From contig SEFA01000002.1 in assembly GCA_004210455.1 (NCBI GenBank), positions 62,001 to 126,000 of the forward strand: a stretch of 64,000 nucleotides of DNA, written 5' to 3'. The notes below the pieces were generated by a model. The model did not search any database. It had not been told where the DNA came from and saw nothing but the letters and a program-made list of their open reading frames with translations. Positions 18,840 through 29,404 of the stretch are shown piece after piece. The translations under genes and the position numbers were made by a program. Numbering within the stretch: position 1 is the stretch's first letter; every line of letters begins with the position of its first letter. The DNA comes from Rubrivivax sp. (GTDB taxonomy: Bacteria; Pseudomonadota; Gammaproteobacteria; Burkholderiales; Burkholderiaceae_C).

Positions 18840-19985
18840 TCAGTCTTGACGCAGCGCGAACAGGCGCCCGCTGCGGGTGGCGACCAGCACCGTGCCGCCG
18901 AGCTGCACCGGCGCCGCGGCGACGCCGGAGCTGTCGGTCTGCAGGCGGGCCACGGTCAGGCCCTTGTCCTTGGAAAGGAAATGCACATAGCCCTCGCTGT
19001 CGCCGACGATGACCGACTTCTCGGTCACCAGCGGCGCGCTGAGCTTGCGGTTCTGGAACTGGTCGGCGGTCCACACCACGTCGCCGCTGCGCGTGCCCCA
19101 GGCGGTCAGGCGGTCGGACGCGTCGCCGCCGACGACGATGGTCGCATCGGCGCCCACGCCGCGCAGGCCGGCGTTGTTGCGCGTCCAGATCGTGTTGCCG
19201 CGTTCGCCGTTGACGCAGGCGACGGCCGACTGGAACGCCCGGGCGCAGAAGACGTCGTTGTCGCGCGCCAGCGGGCCGACCAGGTCGGCCAGGCGCTCGA
19301 CCTCATTGGTGCCGCGCGGGCTGGCGACGGTCGCTTCCCACATCAGCAGGCCGCGGGTCGGGTCGATGCCCGCCAGACGCGAGCCCTGCCCGACCAGCAG
19401 CGTGTTCTGGTAGGCGCCGATCACGCCCGACTGCTGCAGCGTCAGGGGCTCGCCCGGGCGACGCAATTCCCACAGGCGGCGGCCGTCGGCCGCGTCGAAG
19501 GCCAGCACCGCGCGGTCCAGCGTCAGCACGAACACGCGCTCGCCGGCGACGAACGGCGACGTGACGACCGGTGTCGTCATCGTCTTGCGCCACAGGATCT
19601 TGTCGCCCTCGGTGACGACCAGCTCGTTGTCGCGGGTCACCGCGGCGGCGAAGCGGCCATCGCTGCCGACGCCGGCGCTCAGGCCCTTGCCGATGTCGGC
19701 GCGCCACAGCGTGGTGCCGTCGGCGGCGGAGATCGCGCTGATGACGCCGTCGGAGCCGCCGACGATGAAGCGGTCGCTGACCGCCGTGATCGCCAGCGGG
19801 AACTTCACGCTGTCCACGCGCGCCTCCCAGGCCACGCGGGCCTGCAGCGACGGCGTCAGTTCCTCCAGCGGCGCCGGCTTGGGCGCGGTGGAGCTGCTGA
19901 ACAGCGAACAGGCGCCCAGCGCCGCCACGACGCCGCCGATCAGCAGCGCACGGGCCAGACGTTCCAGCATCAGCCCGGCCTTCAC
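18840..19985 (-). CDS. bamB: Outer-membrane assembly lipoprotein BamB
   Basis: Eight-bladed beta-propeller lipoprotein of the BAM complex that inserts beta-barrel proteins. The 381-residue precursor has a signal peptide with lipobox LGAC (Cys26) and then PQQ-like blade repeats, for example [20 protein letters not shown] and [16 protein letters not shown]. Its start overlaps the stop of the upstream TPR protein by ATGA. The gene order TPR protein-bamB-der is conserved in many Proteobacteria. BamD is encoded separately at 31698. Confidence 0.96.
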   Translation of the reverse strand: MKAGLMLERLARALLIGGVVAALGACSLFSSSTAPKPAPLEELTPSLQARVAWEARVDSVKFPLAITAVSDRFIVGGSDGVISAISAADGTTLWRADIGKGLSAGVGSDGRFAAAVTRDNELVVTEGDKILWRKTMTTPVVTSPFVAGERVFVLTLDRAVLAFDAADGRRLWELRRPGEPLTLQQSGVIGAYQNTLLVGQGSRLAGIDPTRGLLMWEATVASPRGTNEVERLADLVGPLARDNDVFCARAFQSAVACVNGERGNTIWTRNNAGLRGVGADATIVVGGDASDRLTAWGTRSGDVVWTADQFQNRKLSAPLVTEKSVIVGDSEGYVHFLSKDKGLTVARLQTDSSGVAAAPVQLGGTVLVATRSGRLFALRQD

Positions 19986-20656
19986 TGGGCGGCTCCCGCG
20001 GCCGGTTCGTCCCCGCCGACCGCAACGCCCAGGCTGGCCAGCTTCACTTCGAGCAGGCGGCGATAGTCGAGCTGCTTGTCCAGGCCGTCGTAGGCCTTCT
20101 TGAACTCGGCCTTGGCGACGTCGGGCTTGTTCTGCAGCAGCGCCAGGTCACCGCGGCGGTCCGCGACCAGCGCGGCGAAGTCAGCGCTCTTGACGGCGTC
20201 CAGCGTCTTGCCGGCGTCGTCGAACTGCTTGGCGTCCATTTGCAGCGCGGCCAGGCGCAGGCGCGCCAGATCGCGGTTGGCGTCGCCCTTGGCGCTCGAA
20301 GCGGCCCAGGCCAACGTGGCGCGGGCCTCGTCGGCCTTTTCCTTGTCCAGCTGCAGCTTGGCGGTGACCAGCGCGGCCTGCGCGGCGTAGCCGGTGCCGG
20401 CGAAGTCCTGCTTCAGGGTGCCGAAGACGGCCACGGTCTTGCCCAGGTCGCCGGCCTGCGCCGCACGCTGAAGTTCGCCGAACATCGCGCCGGCCTTGGC
20501 TGCCTCGGTGCGCTGCCAGTAGTTCCAGCCGGTCCAGCCCGCGTAGGCGACCAGCGCCAGGGTCAGCAGCCAGGTGATCGGATTGCCCCAGCGCTTCCAG
20601 AACGCCTTGAGCTGCTCCAGCTGTTCCTGTTCTTCGAGATCGAGATGAGCCGCCAT
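19982..20656 (-). CDS. YfgM-like TPR membrane protein
   Basis: 224-residue inner-membrane protein of the YfgM/DUF2133 family. The N-terminal cytoplasmic stretch MAAHLDLEEQEQLEQLKAFW is the family hallmark, followed by one membrane span (about 25-45, NPITWLLTLALVAYAGWTGW) and TPR-like helices to the end. In E. coli YfgM is an ancillary partner of PpiD and SecYEG in the periplasm. Upstream codons are open, but the ATG at 20656 gives the conserved start. Its stop overlaps the bamB start. Confidence 0.9.
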   Translation of the reverse strand: MAAHLDLEEQEQLEQLKAFWKRWGNPITWLLTLALVAYAGWTGWNYWQRTEAAKAGAMFGELQRAAQAGDLGKTVAVFGTLKQDFAGTGYAAQAALVTAKLQLDKEKADEARATLAWAASSAKGDANRDLARLRLAALQMDAKQFDDAGKTLDAVKSADFAALVADRRGDLALLQNKPDVAKAEFKKAYDGLDKQLDYRRLLEVKLASLGVAVGGDEPAAGAAQ

Positions 20657-20694
20657 GTTCGAGTGAGGGTCCGGTTTGAAATTCGAGGTCGCGA

Positions 20695-22002
20695 TTATGC
20701 GGTGCGCAGGTCGGCCGCCCATGCGGCAACCGTGTTAAGCGGACGTGTCACTTGTTCGCCCTCGCCGCGCAGCGGCTTGACGGCGACTTCGCCGCGGGCG
20801 AGTTCGTCCGTACCGAACACCAGGGCGAATCGGGCGCCCGAGGCGTCGGCCTTCTTGAACTGCGACTTGAACGAGCCACCGCCGGCGTGCATCTGCACCG
20901 CGACGCCTTCGGCGCGCAGCGCTTCCAGCACGGCGATCGCCTGCGGCAGCGCGGTCGCATCCGGCAGGATCGCATAGACGTCCGGCGACGACGACGGCAC
21001 CGGCAGGCCCAGTTCGTCGATCAGCAGCAGCAGGCGCTCGATGCCGAGGCCGAAGCCCACGGCCGGCGTCGACTTGCCGCCGAGCTGCTCGAACAGCCCG
21101 TCGTAGCGGCCGCCGCCGCAGACCGTGCCCTGGGAGCCGAGCTGGTCGGTCACCCATTCGAAAACGGTCAGGTTGTAGTAGTCCATGCCGCGCACCAGGC
21201 GCGTGTTGATGCGGTACTCCAGGCCGGCGGCGTCGAGGATCGCGCGCACGGCGTTGAAGTGCGCCAGCGTCTCTTCGCCGAGGAAGTCCATCAGCTTGGG
21301 TGCGGCCTCGACCACCGGCTGCATCGCCGGGTTCTTGGTGTCGAGGATGCGCAGCGGATTGGTGTGCAGGCGGCGCTTGCCGTCCTCATCCAGCTTGTCG
21401 GCGTGCGCCTCGAAGTGGGCGATCAGCGCGGCACGGTGCGCGGCGCGCTCCGCTGGCTGGCCCAGCGAGTTCAGTTCCAGCCGCACGTGCTCGCCGACGA
21501 CCAGGCCCAGCTCCTGCCAGAGGCGGCGGACCATCAGGATGATCTCGGCGTCCACGTCCGGGCCGGCGAAGCCCAGCGCCTCGACGTCCAGCTGGTTGAA
21601 CTGGCGGTAGCGGCCCTTCTGGGGACGCTCGTGACGGAACATCGGTCCCATCGTCCACAGGCGCAGCGGGCCGTTGTACAGCGCGTTGTGCTCGACCATC
21701 GCGCGGACGATGCCGGCGGTGGCTTCCGGACGCAGCGTCAGCTGGTCGCCGTTCAGGCTGTCGGTGAAGGAGTACATCTCCTTCTCGACGATGTCGGTCA
21801 CCTCGCCCAGGCCGCGCACGAACAGCGCGGTCGGCTCGACGATCGGGGTCAGCATGTACTGGTAGCCGTAGCGCTGCAGCACGTCGCGCAGCGTGGTCTC
21901 GAACCAGCTCCACAGCTGGCTGCTCGGCAGCTTGTCCTTGCGGTCGACGCTGGCCGGGAGGATGTCGTTCATCCCCTTCACGGCCTGGATGTTCTTGCTC
22001 AT
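20695..22002 (-). CDS. hisS: Histidyl-tRNA synthetase
   Basis: Class II synthetase charging tRNA-His. The 435-residue protein begins with the [10 protein letters not shown] signature. It shows motif 2 ([19 protein letters not shown], about 120-138), the histidine-specific [15 protein letters not shown] near 272 and motif 3 ([13 protein letters not shown] near 322), then an anticodon-binding domain. The start overlaps the ispG stop by four bases (ATGA). It is distinct from HisZ in this window because both catalytic arginines and the tRNA-binding domain are kept. Confidence 0.98.
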   Translation of the reverse strand: MSKNIQAVKGMNDILPASVDRKDKLPSSQLWSWFETTLRDVLQRYGYQYMLTPIVEPTALFVRGLGEVTDIVEKEMYSFTDSLNGDQLTLRPEATAGIVRAMVEHNALYNGPLRLWTMGPMFRHERPQKGRYRQFNQLDVEALGFAGPDVDAEIILMVRRLWQELGLVVGEHVRLELNSLGQPAERAAHRAALIAHFEAHADKLDEDGKRRLHTNPLRILDTKNPAMQPVVEAAPKLMDFLGEETLAHFNAVRAILDAAGLEYRINTRLVRGMDYYNLTVFEWVTDQLGSQGTVCGGGRYDGLFEQLGGKSTPAVGFGLGIERLLLLIDELGLPVPSSSPDVYAILPDATALPQAIAVLEALRAEGVAVQMHAGGGSFKSQFKKADASGARFALVFGTDELARGEVAVKPLRGEGEQVTRPLNTVAAWAADLRTA

Positions 22003-23342
22003 GCGGTGGTGGTGCTCGTAGTGCTTGCGACGCTCGCCGCGCCCGCGCCGAAGCGCTTTTCGATGTAGGTCTCGACCAGGGCGTGGAACTCGCCGGCGAT
22101 GTTGTCGCCGCGCAGGGTCAGCGCCTTCTCGCCGTCGATGAAGACGGGCGCCGCCGGCGCCTCGCCGTTGCCCGGCAGGCTGATGCCGATGTCGGCATGC
22201 TTGCTCTCGCCGGGACCGTTGACGATGCAGCCCATGACCGCGACCTTCATGGTCTCGACGCCGGGGTACTTCTCGCGCCAGACCGGCATCTGCGCGCGCA
22301 GGAAATCGTCGATCTGCTTGGCCAGTTCCTGGAAGGTCGTGCTGGTCGTGCGGCCGCAGCCGGGGCAGGCGGTGACGCTCGGGTTGAACGCGCGCAGACC
22401 CAGCGACTGCAGGATCTCCAGCGCGACCACCACTTCCTGTGTGCGCGATTCGCCGGGCTGAGGCGTCAGCGAGACGCGGATCGTGTCGCCGATGCCTTCC
22501 TGCAGCAGCACCGCCAGCGCGGCGGCCGAGGCCACCGTGCCCTTGGTGCCCATGCCGGCTTCCGTCAGACCCAGGTGCAGCGCGTAATCGCAGCGCCGGC
22601 TCAGCGCGCGGTAGACCGAGATCAGGTCCTGCACGCCGCTGACCTTGCAGCTGATGATGATGTTGTCGGGGTTCATGCCCAGTTCGCGGGCATAGGACGC
22701 CGACGACAGCGCCGACTGGATCAGCGCCTGGTACATGACCTGCTTGCCGTCCCAGGGCGAGGCGCGCTTCGCGTTGTCGTCCATCATCTGGGCGAGCAGT
22801 TCCTGGTCCAGGCTGCCCCAGTTGACGCCGATGCGCACGACCTTGTCGTACTGCATCGCGGCCTCGATCATCTGCGCGAACTGCCGGTCCTTCTTGTCGC
22901 CCTTGCCGACGTTGCCCGGATTGATCCGGTACTTGGACAGCGCCTGCGCCATGGCCGGGTGCTCGGTCAGCAGCCGGTGGCCGTTGTAGTGGAAGTCGCC
23001 GACCAGCGGCACGTCGACGCCCATGCGGTCGAGCTGTTCGCGGATGTGCGGGACGGCGTCGGCGGCCTCGGCGTTGTTGACGGTGATGCGGACCAGCTCC
23101 GAGCCGGCCTGCGCCAGCTCCTTGATCTGGATCGCCGTCTCGATGACGTCGACGGTGTCGGTGTTGGTCATCGACTGCACGCGCACGGGCGCGTCGCCGC
23201 CGATCGTGACGATGCGGCTGCCCCAGCGCACCTGGGCCTGGCGCGACCGTCGTGCCGACGGCGCGGCGGCGACGATCAGGTCGGACAGGTCGCCGGCGGC
23301 ATCGGCTGCGGCGAGATCGGGAGTGGCTTGCTTGTCCATCAT
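21999..23342 (-). CDS. ispG: 4-hydroxy-3-methylbut-2-enyl diphosphate synthase IspG
   Basis: Iron-sulfur enzyme of the MEP isoprenoid pathway converting MEcPP to HMBPP. The 447-residue protein has the N-terminal TIM-barrel ([22 protein letters not shown] near 37, [16 protein letters not shown]) and the C-terminal [4Fe-4S] domain with TACPGCGRT and the later [10 protein letters not shown] motif. The frame stays open about 300 codons upstream through rodZ, but the protein match starts at MMDKQATPD (ATG at 23342; a second ATG at 23339). It is downstream of rodZ with 71 bases between and overlaps hisS. Confidence 0.97.
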   Translation of the reverse strand: MMDKQATPDLAAADAAGDLSDLIVAAAPSARRSRQAQVRWGSRIVTIGGDAPVRVQSMTNTDTVDVIETAIQIKELAQAGSELVRITVNNAEAADAVPHIREQLDRMGVDVPLVGDFHYNGHRLLTEHPAMAQALSKYRINPGNVGKGDKKDRQFAQMIEAAMQYDKVVRIGVNWGSLDQELLAQMMDDNAKRASPWDGKQVMYQALIQSALSSASYARELGMNPDNIIISCKVSGVQDLISVYRALSRRCDYALHLGLTEAGMGTKGTVASAAALAVLLQEGIGDTIRVSLTPQPGESRTQEVVVALEILQSLGLRAFNPSVTACPGCGRTTSTTFQELAKQIDDFLRAQMPVWREKYPGVETMKVAVMGCIVNGPGESKHADIGISLPGNGEAPAAPVFIDGEKALTLRGDNIAGEFHALVETYIEKRFGAGAASVASTTSTTTA

Positions 23343-23413
23343 GCGGCGCTCTTGCGAGGGAAATACGGCTGGTGCGGCGCCCGGAGGGTCGGGTTCGATC
23401 CGGTCAGTTCGGT

Positions 23414-24520
23414 TCAATTCAGTTCGACGCGGGCGACGTTGTCGCGCGACCGCGCGGCGAGGTCCACCGGCTGGCCGCGGAACACCAGTTCCGTGCCGGA
23501 CACGTTGCCCACGCGCAGCTTCAACGGTGCGACGCCGTTCACGTCGACCAGGTCGCCGGGTCTGAGCAGTCGCGACAGCAACACCTGGCCCTTGGCGTCG
23601 ACGACCTCGACCCAGGCCTCGGCGCTGGCGCGGACCTTCAAGGGCGAGGTGCCGGGTGCGGGGGCGCCTGCCTGGACCGGTTGACCGCCTTGAGCGCCTT
23701 GAGCGCCTTGAGCGCCTTGAGCGCTTTGGCCGGCGGGCGCCGCGCCAGGCGGCATCGGAGCAGTCGTCGACGGCGTGACGGTGGACGTCGCCGCGGTCGG
23801 GGCGTTGACCGAGGGCGTGGGCGAAACCGTCGTCTGTGGCGTGGGCGCCGCCTGGGTCGTGGGCGACGTCGACGACGTCGGCGGCGTTGCGCCCACATTG
23901 GTCTGCGACGCCGGGTCGGAGGTGCTCACCACCGGCGCCTCGATGTTGGTCGGCGGGGCCTCCGTCGTGGCGGGCGGCGTGCCGGCGACGTTGCCCGGGC
24001 CGGGCGCCGTGACGGTGGAAGAGTCGGCACGCTGGAAGCGTTGCGTGACCTGGTCGATCCAGCTCGACGGGATGGCGTAGACCGCCACCGCGGCGATCAG
24101 CAGCACGCCGACGCCCAGCACCGCCGGACGCTTGAGCAACGCTGTCGACAACGCGGGATCCTGGCTCACCGAGCGCGCCCGGAAGGGCTGGTTCAGGCCC
24201 GGCGTCACCCGGTCGAGCGAGGCTTCCGCACCGCTGGTCGGCAGCAGGACCAATACCTGCGCGGCATCCAGCTTCATGACGCGACACAACGAGCGCGCCA
24301 GCGCGCGGGCGAAGGTCGCGTCGGGCAGATCCTGGTAGCGATCGGCCTCGAGGGCCTCCAGCTTGGACTGCGGCACCTTCAAGGTCGCGGCCAGCGCGGC
24401 GATGTGCAGGCCGCGGGCCTCGCGCGCACGTCGCAGCACGGCGCCGGCCGAACTGGGCGCCGACATGGAAGCAGCGAAATCGGCTGCGAGCGACGCCTCG
24501 TCGGTGGCCGTCGGAGTCAT
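23414..24520 (-). CDS. rodZ: RodZ-like helix-turn-helix/DUF4115 membrane protein
   Basis: Cytoskeletal protein that anchors MreB. The 368-residue protein has an N-terminal HTH domain ([22 protein letters not shown], about 28-50, then [10 protein letters not shown]), one membrane span (about 132-150), a long Thr/Pro/Ala-rich periplasmic linker (about 165-280) and a C-terminal DUF4115 domain ([21 protein letters not shown]). The linker contains [12 protein letters not shown] from a 9-bp repeat. I chose ATG 24520 because AGGGA precedes it; an earlier ATG at 24538 overlaps the pilW stop. Gene order rodZ-ispG-hisS is widespread. Confidence 0.93.
   Translation of the reverse strand: MTPTATDEASLAADFAASMSAPSSAGAVLRRAREARGLHIAALAATLKVPQSKLEALEADRYQDLPDATFARALARSLCRVMKLDAAQVLVLLPTSGAEASLDRVTPGLNQPFRARSVSQDPALSTALLKRPAVLGVGVLLIAAVAVYAIPSSWIDQVTQRFQRADSSTVTAPGPGNVAGTPPATTEAPPTNIEAPVVSTSDPASQTNVGATPPTSSTSPTTQAAPTPQTTVSPTPSVNAPTAATSTVTPSTTAPMPPGAAPAGQSAQGAQGAQGAQGGQPVQAGAPAPGTSPLKVRASAEAWVEVVDAKGQVLLSRLLRPGDLVDVNGVAPLKLRVGNVSGTELVFRGQPVDLAARSRDNVARVELN
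23687..23722 (-). repeat. 9-bp tandem repeat in rodZ
   Basis: Four exact units GCCTTGAGC encode Ala-Gln-Gly repeats in the periplasmic linker of RodZ. Confidence 0.9.
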
Positions 24521-24530
24521 GCGATGTCCC

Positions 24531-25361
24531 TCATTCATCGAATCGACCGTTGTTCAACGCTTGCGTCTCGGCCGCCTGCGGGTACTTGCGCCGCATTTGC
24601 TGGCCGAGGTCGTCCATGTTGGACGTGTTGCCCAGGCGGCGTTCGATGCGCAGCTCCAGCCAGAGGCTGGCGGCATTCGCCTGTTCCACGTTGCTGTTGA
24701 CGCGACGCGCATAGAAGCGCGCCCGCTCGTATTCCCCCTGGCGGTACAGCACTTCGCCCAGGTTCATGGCGATGGTCGGATTGCCGGGTTCGGCCTCGAA
24801 GGCCTTGGTCAGATGGGCCTGCGCCGGCACCAGACGGCCTTCGCGCGCCTCGCAGGCGCCCCAGGCCAGCAGCGTGCGCGACGGCGTGCGGTAGGTCGGC
24901 AGGGCCAGGGCCGCGTCGAACTGCTGGTAGGCCTCGGCATAGCGCTGGCGCTGGCACAGGAACCAGCCGTAATTGTGCAGCGTGTCCCCGTTGTTGCGAT
25001 CGCGCGCCAGTTGCTGCTTGAAGCCGTCCTCGGCCAGCCCGAATTCGCCCATCGCGGCGTAGATCAGGTTGCGCAGATGCATCGCCTCGGGCATGTCGGG
25101 CTTGGCGGCCATCGCCAGCTTGACCTCGTCCAGCGCGGTCTCGTACTGGCCGCGCGCGAAGTAGCCGCTGGCGAGCTCGATCCGCACCTGCGCCCGACGG
25201 TCGTTGTCGGTCTTGTCGCTTTCGGTGCGCGGCTGCTGTTGCTGCCCGCCGCCCGCACATCCGGCCAGGGATCCGGCCAGGGCCGCGGCGACCAGCAGCG
25301 CGACGGACAGGGTCCGGGCGGAACGACGCGGAAAGACGGAGCCGGGCAACGGAGCGGTCAT
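24531..25361 (-). CDS. pilW: Type IV pilus biogenesis/stability lipoprotein PilW (PilF)
   Basis: TPR lipoprotein that assists multimerisation of the PilQ secretin. The 276-residue precursor has a signal peptide with lipobox LAGC (Cys35), then tandem TPR units ([24 protein letters not shown] near 62; [27 protein letters not shown] near 126; [23 protein letters not shown] near 197). It lies between rlmN (ATGA overlap) and rodZ, the conserved order. Other pilus genes are not in the window. Confidence 0.93.
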   Translation of the reverse strand: MTAPLPGSVFPRRSARTLSVALLVAAALAGSLAGCAGGGQQQQPRTESDKTDNDRRAQVRIELASGYFARGQYETALDEVKLAMAAKPDMPEAMHLRNLIYAAMGEFGLAEDGFKQQLARDRNNGDTLHNYGWFLCQRQRYAEAYQQFDAALALPTYRTPSRTLLAWGACEAREGRLVPAQAHLTKAFEAEPGNPTIAMNLGEVLYRQGEYERARFYARRVNSNVEQANAASLWLELRIERRLGNTSNMDDLGQQMRRKYPQAAETQALNNGRFDE

Positions 25362-26506
25362 GGACGTGAGCCTGTGGGAGTGAGGGGAGCCGATGCCGCG
25401 TCACGCTGTACCACCACGGGCGCGCGCACCATGCGCAGATGGACCCGCGTCCGGTCCTGCACCTCGCCGGCCAGTTGGCCGCAGGCGGCGTCGATGTCGT
25501 CGCCACGCGTCTTGCGCACGGTCGTCACGATGCCGGCCTGGATGAGCAGGTCGGCGAAAGCCTTCACGCGCTCGTTCGTGCTGCGCTTGAGGCCCGACGC
25601 GGGGAAGGGATTGAACGGGATCAGGTTGATCTTGCAGGGCACCTTGCCCTTGAGCAGCGCGATCAGCTCGCGGGCCTGCTCCGGCGAATCGTTCACCTCC
25701 TGCAGCATGCAGTACTCGAAGGTGATGAAGTCGCGGGGCGCCCTGTCCAGGTAGGCGTTGCAGCTCGCCAGCAGTTCCGCGATCGGGTACTTGCGGTTGA
25801 GCGGCACCAGCTGGTCACGCAGCGGGTCGGTGGGCGCGTGCAGCGACACGGCCAGCGCCACCGGCACATCCTCGCGCAGGCGGTCGATCATCGGGACCAC
25901 GCCCGAAGTCGACACCGTCACGCGGCGTCGCGACAGGCCGTAGCCATGGTCGTCCAGCATCATGCGCAGGGCCGGGACCAGCGCGCCGTAGTTCTGCAGC
26001 GGCTCGCCCATGCCCATCATCACGACGTTGGAGATGATCCGTTCGTCCTTGCCCAGGCGCTGGCGCAGCGAATGCTCGGCGTACCAGAGCTGGGCGACGA
26101 TCTCCCAGGTCTCGAGGTTGCGGCTGAAGCCTTGATGGCCGGTCGAGCAGAAGCGGCAGCCCACGGCGCAGCCGGCCTGGCTGGAGATGCACAGCGTGGC
26201 CCGGTCGTCCTCGGGGATGTAGACCGCCTCGACGGCGTTGCCCTGGCCGACGTCGAACAACCACTTGATGGTGCCGTCGGCCGAGACATGTTCGGAGATC
26301 ACCGGCAGTGCGGTGATGTGGGCGCGCCCGGCCAGCTTGTCGCGCAGCGACTTGGCCAGGTCGGACATCTGGGTGAAGTCCGACGCGCCCTTCTGATGGA
26401 TCCAGCGGAACAGCTGGGTCGCGCGGAAGCGCTTCTCCCCCAGCTGCTCGCAGTACGCGGCCAGGCCTTGCAGATCGAATCCGAGCAGGTTGACCGTGTC
26501 CATCAT
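25358..26506 (-). CDS. rlmN: Dual-specificity rRNA/tRNA adenine C2-methyltransferase RlmN
   Basis: Radical-SAM enzyme methylating A2503 of 23S rRNA and A37 of some tRNAs. The 382-residue protein has the CAVGCRFC cluster motif (Cys113, Cys117, Cys120) and the conserved [10 protein letters not shown] near 165. The C-terminal [13 protein letters not shown] and [19 protein letters not shown] segments follow; the latter carries the Cys that resolves the methylated intermediate. The last 20 residues after HLRMVRAPV are a variable tail. It is 57 bases downstream of ndk. Confidence 0.97.
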   Translation of the reverse strand: MMDTVNLLGFDLQGLAAYCEQLGEKRFRATQLFRWIHQKGASDFTQMSDLAKSLRDKLAGRAHITALPVISEHVSADGTIKWLFDVGQGNAVEAVYIPEDDRATLCISSQAGCAVGCRFCSTGHQGFSRNLETWEIVAQLWYAEHSLRQRLGKDERIISNVVMMGMGEPLQNYGALVPALRMMLDDHGYGLSRRRVTVSTSGVVPMIDRLREDVPVALAVSLHAPTDPLRDQLVPLNRKYPIAELLASCNAYLDRAPRDFITFEYCMLQEVNDSPEQARELIALLKGKVPCKINLIPFNPFPASGLKRSTNERVKAFADLLIQAGIVTTVRKTRGDDIDAACGQLAGEVQDRTRVHLRMVRAPVVVQRDAASAPLTPTGSRP

Positions 26507-26563
26507 GCGTTCCTCGTTGCCACTCAGGGCCTCATGGCCCGGAGGTCAGAGGCCTTGCCCGTT

Positions 26564-26989
26564 TCAGCGGGCGTTGATTTCCAGACCGGAGAAGAAGAAG
26601 GCCACTTCCACGGCGGCCGTCTCGGCGGCGTCCGAGCCGTGCACGGCGTTCGCGTCGATGCTGTCGGCGAAGTCGGCGCGGATGGTGCCCTTCTCGGCCT
26701 TCTTCGGATCGGTCGCGCCCATCAGGTCACGGTTCTTCAGGATGGCGCCTTCGCCTTCCAGCACCTGGATCTGCACCGGGCCGGAGATCATGAAGGTCAC
26801 CAGGTCGTTGAAGAACGGGCGGGCCTTGTGCACGGCGTAGAACGCTTCGGCTTCGGCGCGCGACAGCTGCTTCTGCTTGGAGGCGATGATCTTCAGGCCG
26901 GCGCCTTCGAAGCGGGTGTAGATCTGGCCGATGACGTTCTTGGCCACGGCATCGGGCTTGATGATGGAGAGGGTGCGTTCGATGGCCAT
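26564..26989 (-). CDS. ndk: Nucleoside diphosphate kinase
   Basis: Exchanges gamma-phosphate between nucleoside tri- and diphosphates through a phosphohistidine. The 141-residue protein is the standard length; [17 protein letters not shown] opens the protein and the catalytic His117 is in NAVHGSD. The frame is open for 25 codons upstream, but the ATG at 26989 with AAGGA upstream matches the family start. A promoter-like pair (TTGGGG/TACAAT) lies about 40 bases upstream, and the rluB terminator separates it from rluB. Confidence 0.98.
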   Translation of the reverse strand: MAIERTLSIIKPDAVAKNVIGQIYTRFEGAGLKIIASKQKQLSRAEAEAFYAVHKARPFFNDLVTFMISGPVQIQVLEGEGAILKNRDLMGATDPKKAEKGTIRADFADSIDANAVHGSDAAETAAVEVAFFFSGLEINAR

Positions 26990-27029
26990 GTCTTTTTCCT
27001 TGAAAATCTTGGGCTTGGCAAAGCCCGGG

Positions 27030-27057
27030 ATTGTAATGCGTGAAGTCAAGCCCCCAA
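27030..27057 (-). promoter_or_regulatory. Candidate ndk promoter
   Basis: TTGGGG and TACAAT on the minus strand with a 16-base spacer; the -10 box ends 41 bases upstream of the ndk start. Confidence 0.4.
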
Positions 27058-27094
27058 GTGACATCCCGTTATCAGCGGCCTGTCACCGAAAGGC

Positions 27095-27117
27095 AAAAAG
27101 CCGGGATGGAACCCGGC
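27095..27117 (-). terminator. Rho-independent terminator of rluB
   Basis: GCCGGG-6 nt-CCCGGC hairpin followed on the minus strand by TTTTTGCCTTT, 50 bases after the rluB stop. Confidence 0.8.
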
Positions 27118-27167
27118 CGGTCCGCCCCGCTCCGCCGGGCTGGCGGGAACGGAGCACTGACACATGA

Positions 27168-29354
27168 TCAGCGGCGACCGCGGCCACCGCCACCGCCGCC
27201 ACCATGCCCGCCACCGCCGCCGCCACCGCGACGTCCGCCGCCCCGGTTGTTGCTGCGGTTGATGAAGGCATCGGCGCCGATGTAGCCCATCGAGGTCTTC
27301 ATCGGATCCGGCTGGTGTTCGCCACCCGGACCACGCTTGTTGCCCTGGTTCGGGTTATGGCCGGAATCGCTGCCGCCCTTCCCGAAGCCCTGCGGAATGC
27401 GCTTGCTGCCGGTCGCGAAGCGGCGGTCGAAGGTCTGCTCCAACGGGTTGATGTGCTTCGGGATGAAGTCGTCATCGTCCTCGTCGCGGGGCCGGCGATC
27501 GCGCTCGCGTTCCTGCTGCTGTTGCGGCGGACGCTGCTGATTCTGCTGCGCACGCTGCTCGTTGTTCCGTTGCGGGCGGTCCTGGCGGTCGCCGCGCTGG
27601 TCGTTGCGTTGATCGCCACGATGGCCCCGGGGCTCGCCGCGATCGCCGCGATCGCCCCGCTGCTCTCCGCGTTGCTCGTTGCGCGGCTCCGGCCGGCTCG
27701 GACGCGGACCGTCGCTGTTGCCGCGGCGACGCTTGTCGCCCCGGTCGTTGCGATCGTTCTGGCGCGGCGGGCGCGGCTCGTTGCCGGCCAGCTGGCGGAT
27801 GATGCGCACGTCGGCGTCGCCGAGCTCGATGTACACGCCGCGGCGCAGGCCGCGCGGCAGCACGACGGTGCCGTAGCGGATGCGGATCAGGCGGCTGACG
27901 GCCAGGCCGACGGTCTCGAACAGCTTGCGGACTTCGCGGTTGCGGCCTTCGGTGATGACGACGCGGTACCAGCGGTTCACGCCTTCCCCGCCGCCGTCCT
28001 CGATGCTCTTGAAGCTCGCCTGCTGGCCGTCGACGTCGACGCCGGTCAGCAGCTTTTCCTTCTGTTCCTTGCTCAGCGAGCCCAGCACGCGGACCGCGTA
28101 CTCGCGCTCGACGCCGAAGCGCGGATGCATCAGCAGATTGGCCAGTTCACCGGAATTGGTGAACAACAGCAAGCCTTCAGTGTTCAGGTCCAGACGACCG
28201 ACCGACTGCCACTTGCCCTGCGGCAGGCGCGGCAGGCCGCGGAAGACGGTGGGACGGCCTTCGGGGTCGTTGAAGGTCACGACCTCGCCGACGGGCTTGT
28301 GGTACGCCAGGATCCGCGGCGCCACCGGGGCGATGCGGACCTTGATCGGCTTGCCGGCCACGGCGACTCGGTCGCCGTAGGAGATGCGCTGACCGACGTG
28401 GGCGACCTCGTCGTTCACCGTGATCTGGCCCTTGGCGATCATGTCCTCGATGTCACGGCGCGAGCCGACGCCGGCCTGCGCCAGCACCTTCTGCAGCTTG
28501 GGCGCGTCGGCATCGGGGGCGAGCACGCGCTTGGCGGGCTGATCGGCGGCTTCGGACCCCTCGTCGGACGAGGCCTCGACATCGGCGCTTTCGTCGGACG
28601 CGGCGGGCGCGTCGACGTCATCCTCGGCGTCGGCATCGAAGGCACCAGACACCAACGCATCGAAGCGCGCCTGCGCCTCGGCCTGGAGCTGGGCGCTGTC
28701 GGCCTGCGACGGCGCGGCATCGGCGCCTTCGCCGGCGTCCGACACCTGACGCTGCGCCTGGGCCGGTTGACCGTCAGCCGATTCGCGGTCACGGTCGCGA
28801 CCCCGGCGGCGGCGGTTGCGTCCGCGACCTTCGCGTTCGCCGCTGAGGTCGCCTTCGGCGCCCTCGACGCCGTCACCGACCACGGGGCCAGCTTCACGCG
28901 ATTCACGCGATTCACGCGGCTCGGACGCGACCAGCTCGCCGACCGCTCCGGCCACCGCCGACACCGGCGCGGGCGAGACCTCGACGGTCGCGACCGGCAC
29001 GTGGATCGTGGGGCGTTCGGATGGCGCCGGGGCGGCGTCCGCCTCGGCGACGGCTTCAGCAGCCTCGGCGACCTTCTTCGTCGTGCGGCGCTTGGGCTTG
29101 GGCGTTTCCGCCTCCTCGGCGACAGGGGCCGCGGCCGGCACGTCCACCTGCACTGCAGCAGGCGCTTCGGCGGCCGCCGTCTTGCGACGTGCGCGCGGCT
29201 TGGGCGCCTCCTCGGCCGCCGGCGCGGCGACCGGGTCGGACGCCTCCACCGGCGCCGCGGCAGCCTTGCGGGTGCGCTTGGGTTTCGCGGGCGCGTCGGC
29301 CGGGTCGGTCGTCAGCGTCTCGGGCTTGGAATCGTCGATATCGTTGGAATTCAT
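27168..29354 (-). CDS. rluB: 23S rRNA pseudouridine(2605) synthase RluB with large disordered extensions
   Basis: Pseudouridine synthase of the RsuA/RluB family. The conserved core is an S4 domain (KLQKVLAQAGVGSRRDIEDM, about residue 285) followed by the PSU domain with catalytic Asp in GRLDLNTEGLLLFTN (about 386). Total length is 728 residues, more than twice the roughly 290 of E. coli RluB. About 280 residues of Ala/Pro/Lys/Glu-rich sequence precede the core and about 200 residues of Arg/Gly/Gln/Asn/Asp-rich sequence follow it, ending in a glycine run GGGRRGGGGGGG. Both arms look disordered and the tail is RGG-like. The upstream gene scpB is 50 bases away, the usual neighbour. Start ATG 29354 is preceded by a purine-rich site. 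Confidence 0.93.
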   Translation of the reverse strand: MNSNDIDDSKPETLTTDPADAPAKPKRTRKAAAAPVEASDPVAAPAAEEAPKPRARRKTAAAEAPAAVQVDVPAAAPVAEEAETPKPKRRTTKKVAEAAEAVAEADAAPAPSERPTIHVPVATVEVSPAPVSAVAGAVGELVASEPRESRESREAGPVVGDGVEGAEGDLSGEREGRGRNRRRRGRDRDRESADGQPAQAQRQVSDAGEGADAAPSQADSAQLQAEAQARFDALVSGAFDADAEDDVDAPAASDESADVEASSDEGSEAADQPAKRVLAPDADAPKLQKVLAQAGVGSRRDIEDMIAKGQITVNDEVAHVGQRISYGDRVAVAGKPIKVRIAPVAPRILAYHKPVGEVVTFNDPEGRPTVFRGLPRLPQGKWQSVGRLDLNTEGLLLFTNSGELANLLMHPRFGVEREYAVRVLGSLSKEQKEKLLTGVDVDGQQASFKSIEDGGGEGVNRWYRVVITEGRNREVRKLFETVGLAVSRLIRIRYGTVVLPRGLRRGVYIELGDADVRIIRQLAGNEPRPPRQNDRNDRGDKRRRGNSDGPRPSRPEPRNEQRGEQRGDRGDRGEPRGHRGDQRNDQRGDRQDRPQRNNEQRAQQNQQRPPQQQQERERDRRPRDEDDDDFIPKHINPLEQTFDRRFATGSKRIPQGFGKGGSDSGHNPNQGNKRGPGGEHQPDPMKTSMGYIGADAFINRSNNRGGGRRGGGGGGGHGGGGGGGRGRR
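28893..28919 (-). repeat. 9-bp tandem repeat in the rluB N-terminal arm
   Basis: Three units TTCACGCGA or close variants encode the RESRESRE stretch in the disordered N-terminal arm. Confidence 0.75.
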
Positions 29355-29404
29355 GTGTCGGCTTGCACCTTGTCAGCGGTGGACACGGCCCCTTCCCGGG
29401 GCGC

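Noticed and set aside
23343-24287. N-terminal extension of ispG upstream of 23342
   Set aside because: The extension is the second reading frame of rodZ; the family match begins at MMDKQATPD.
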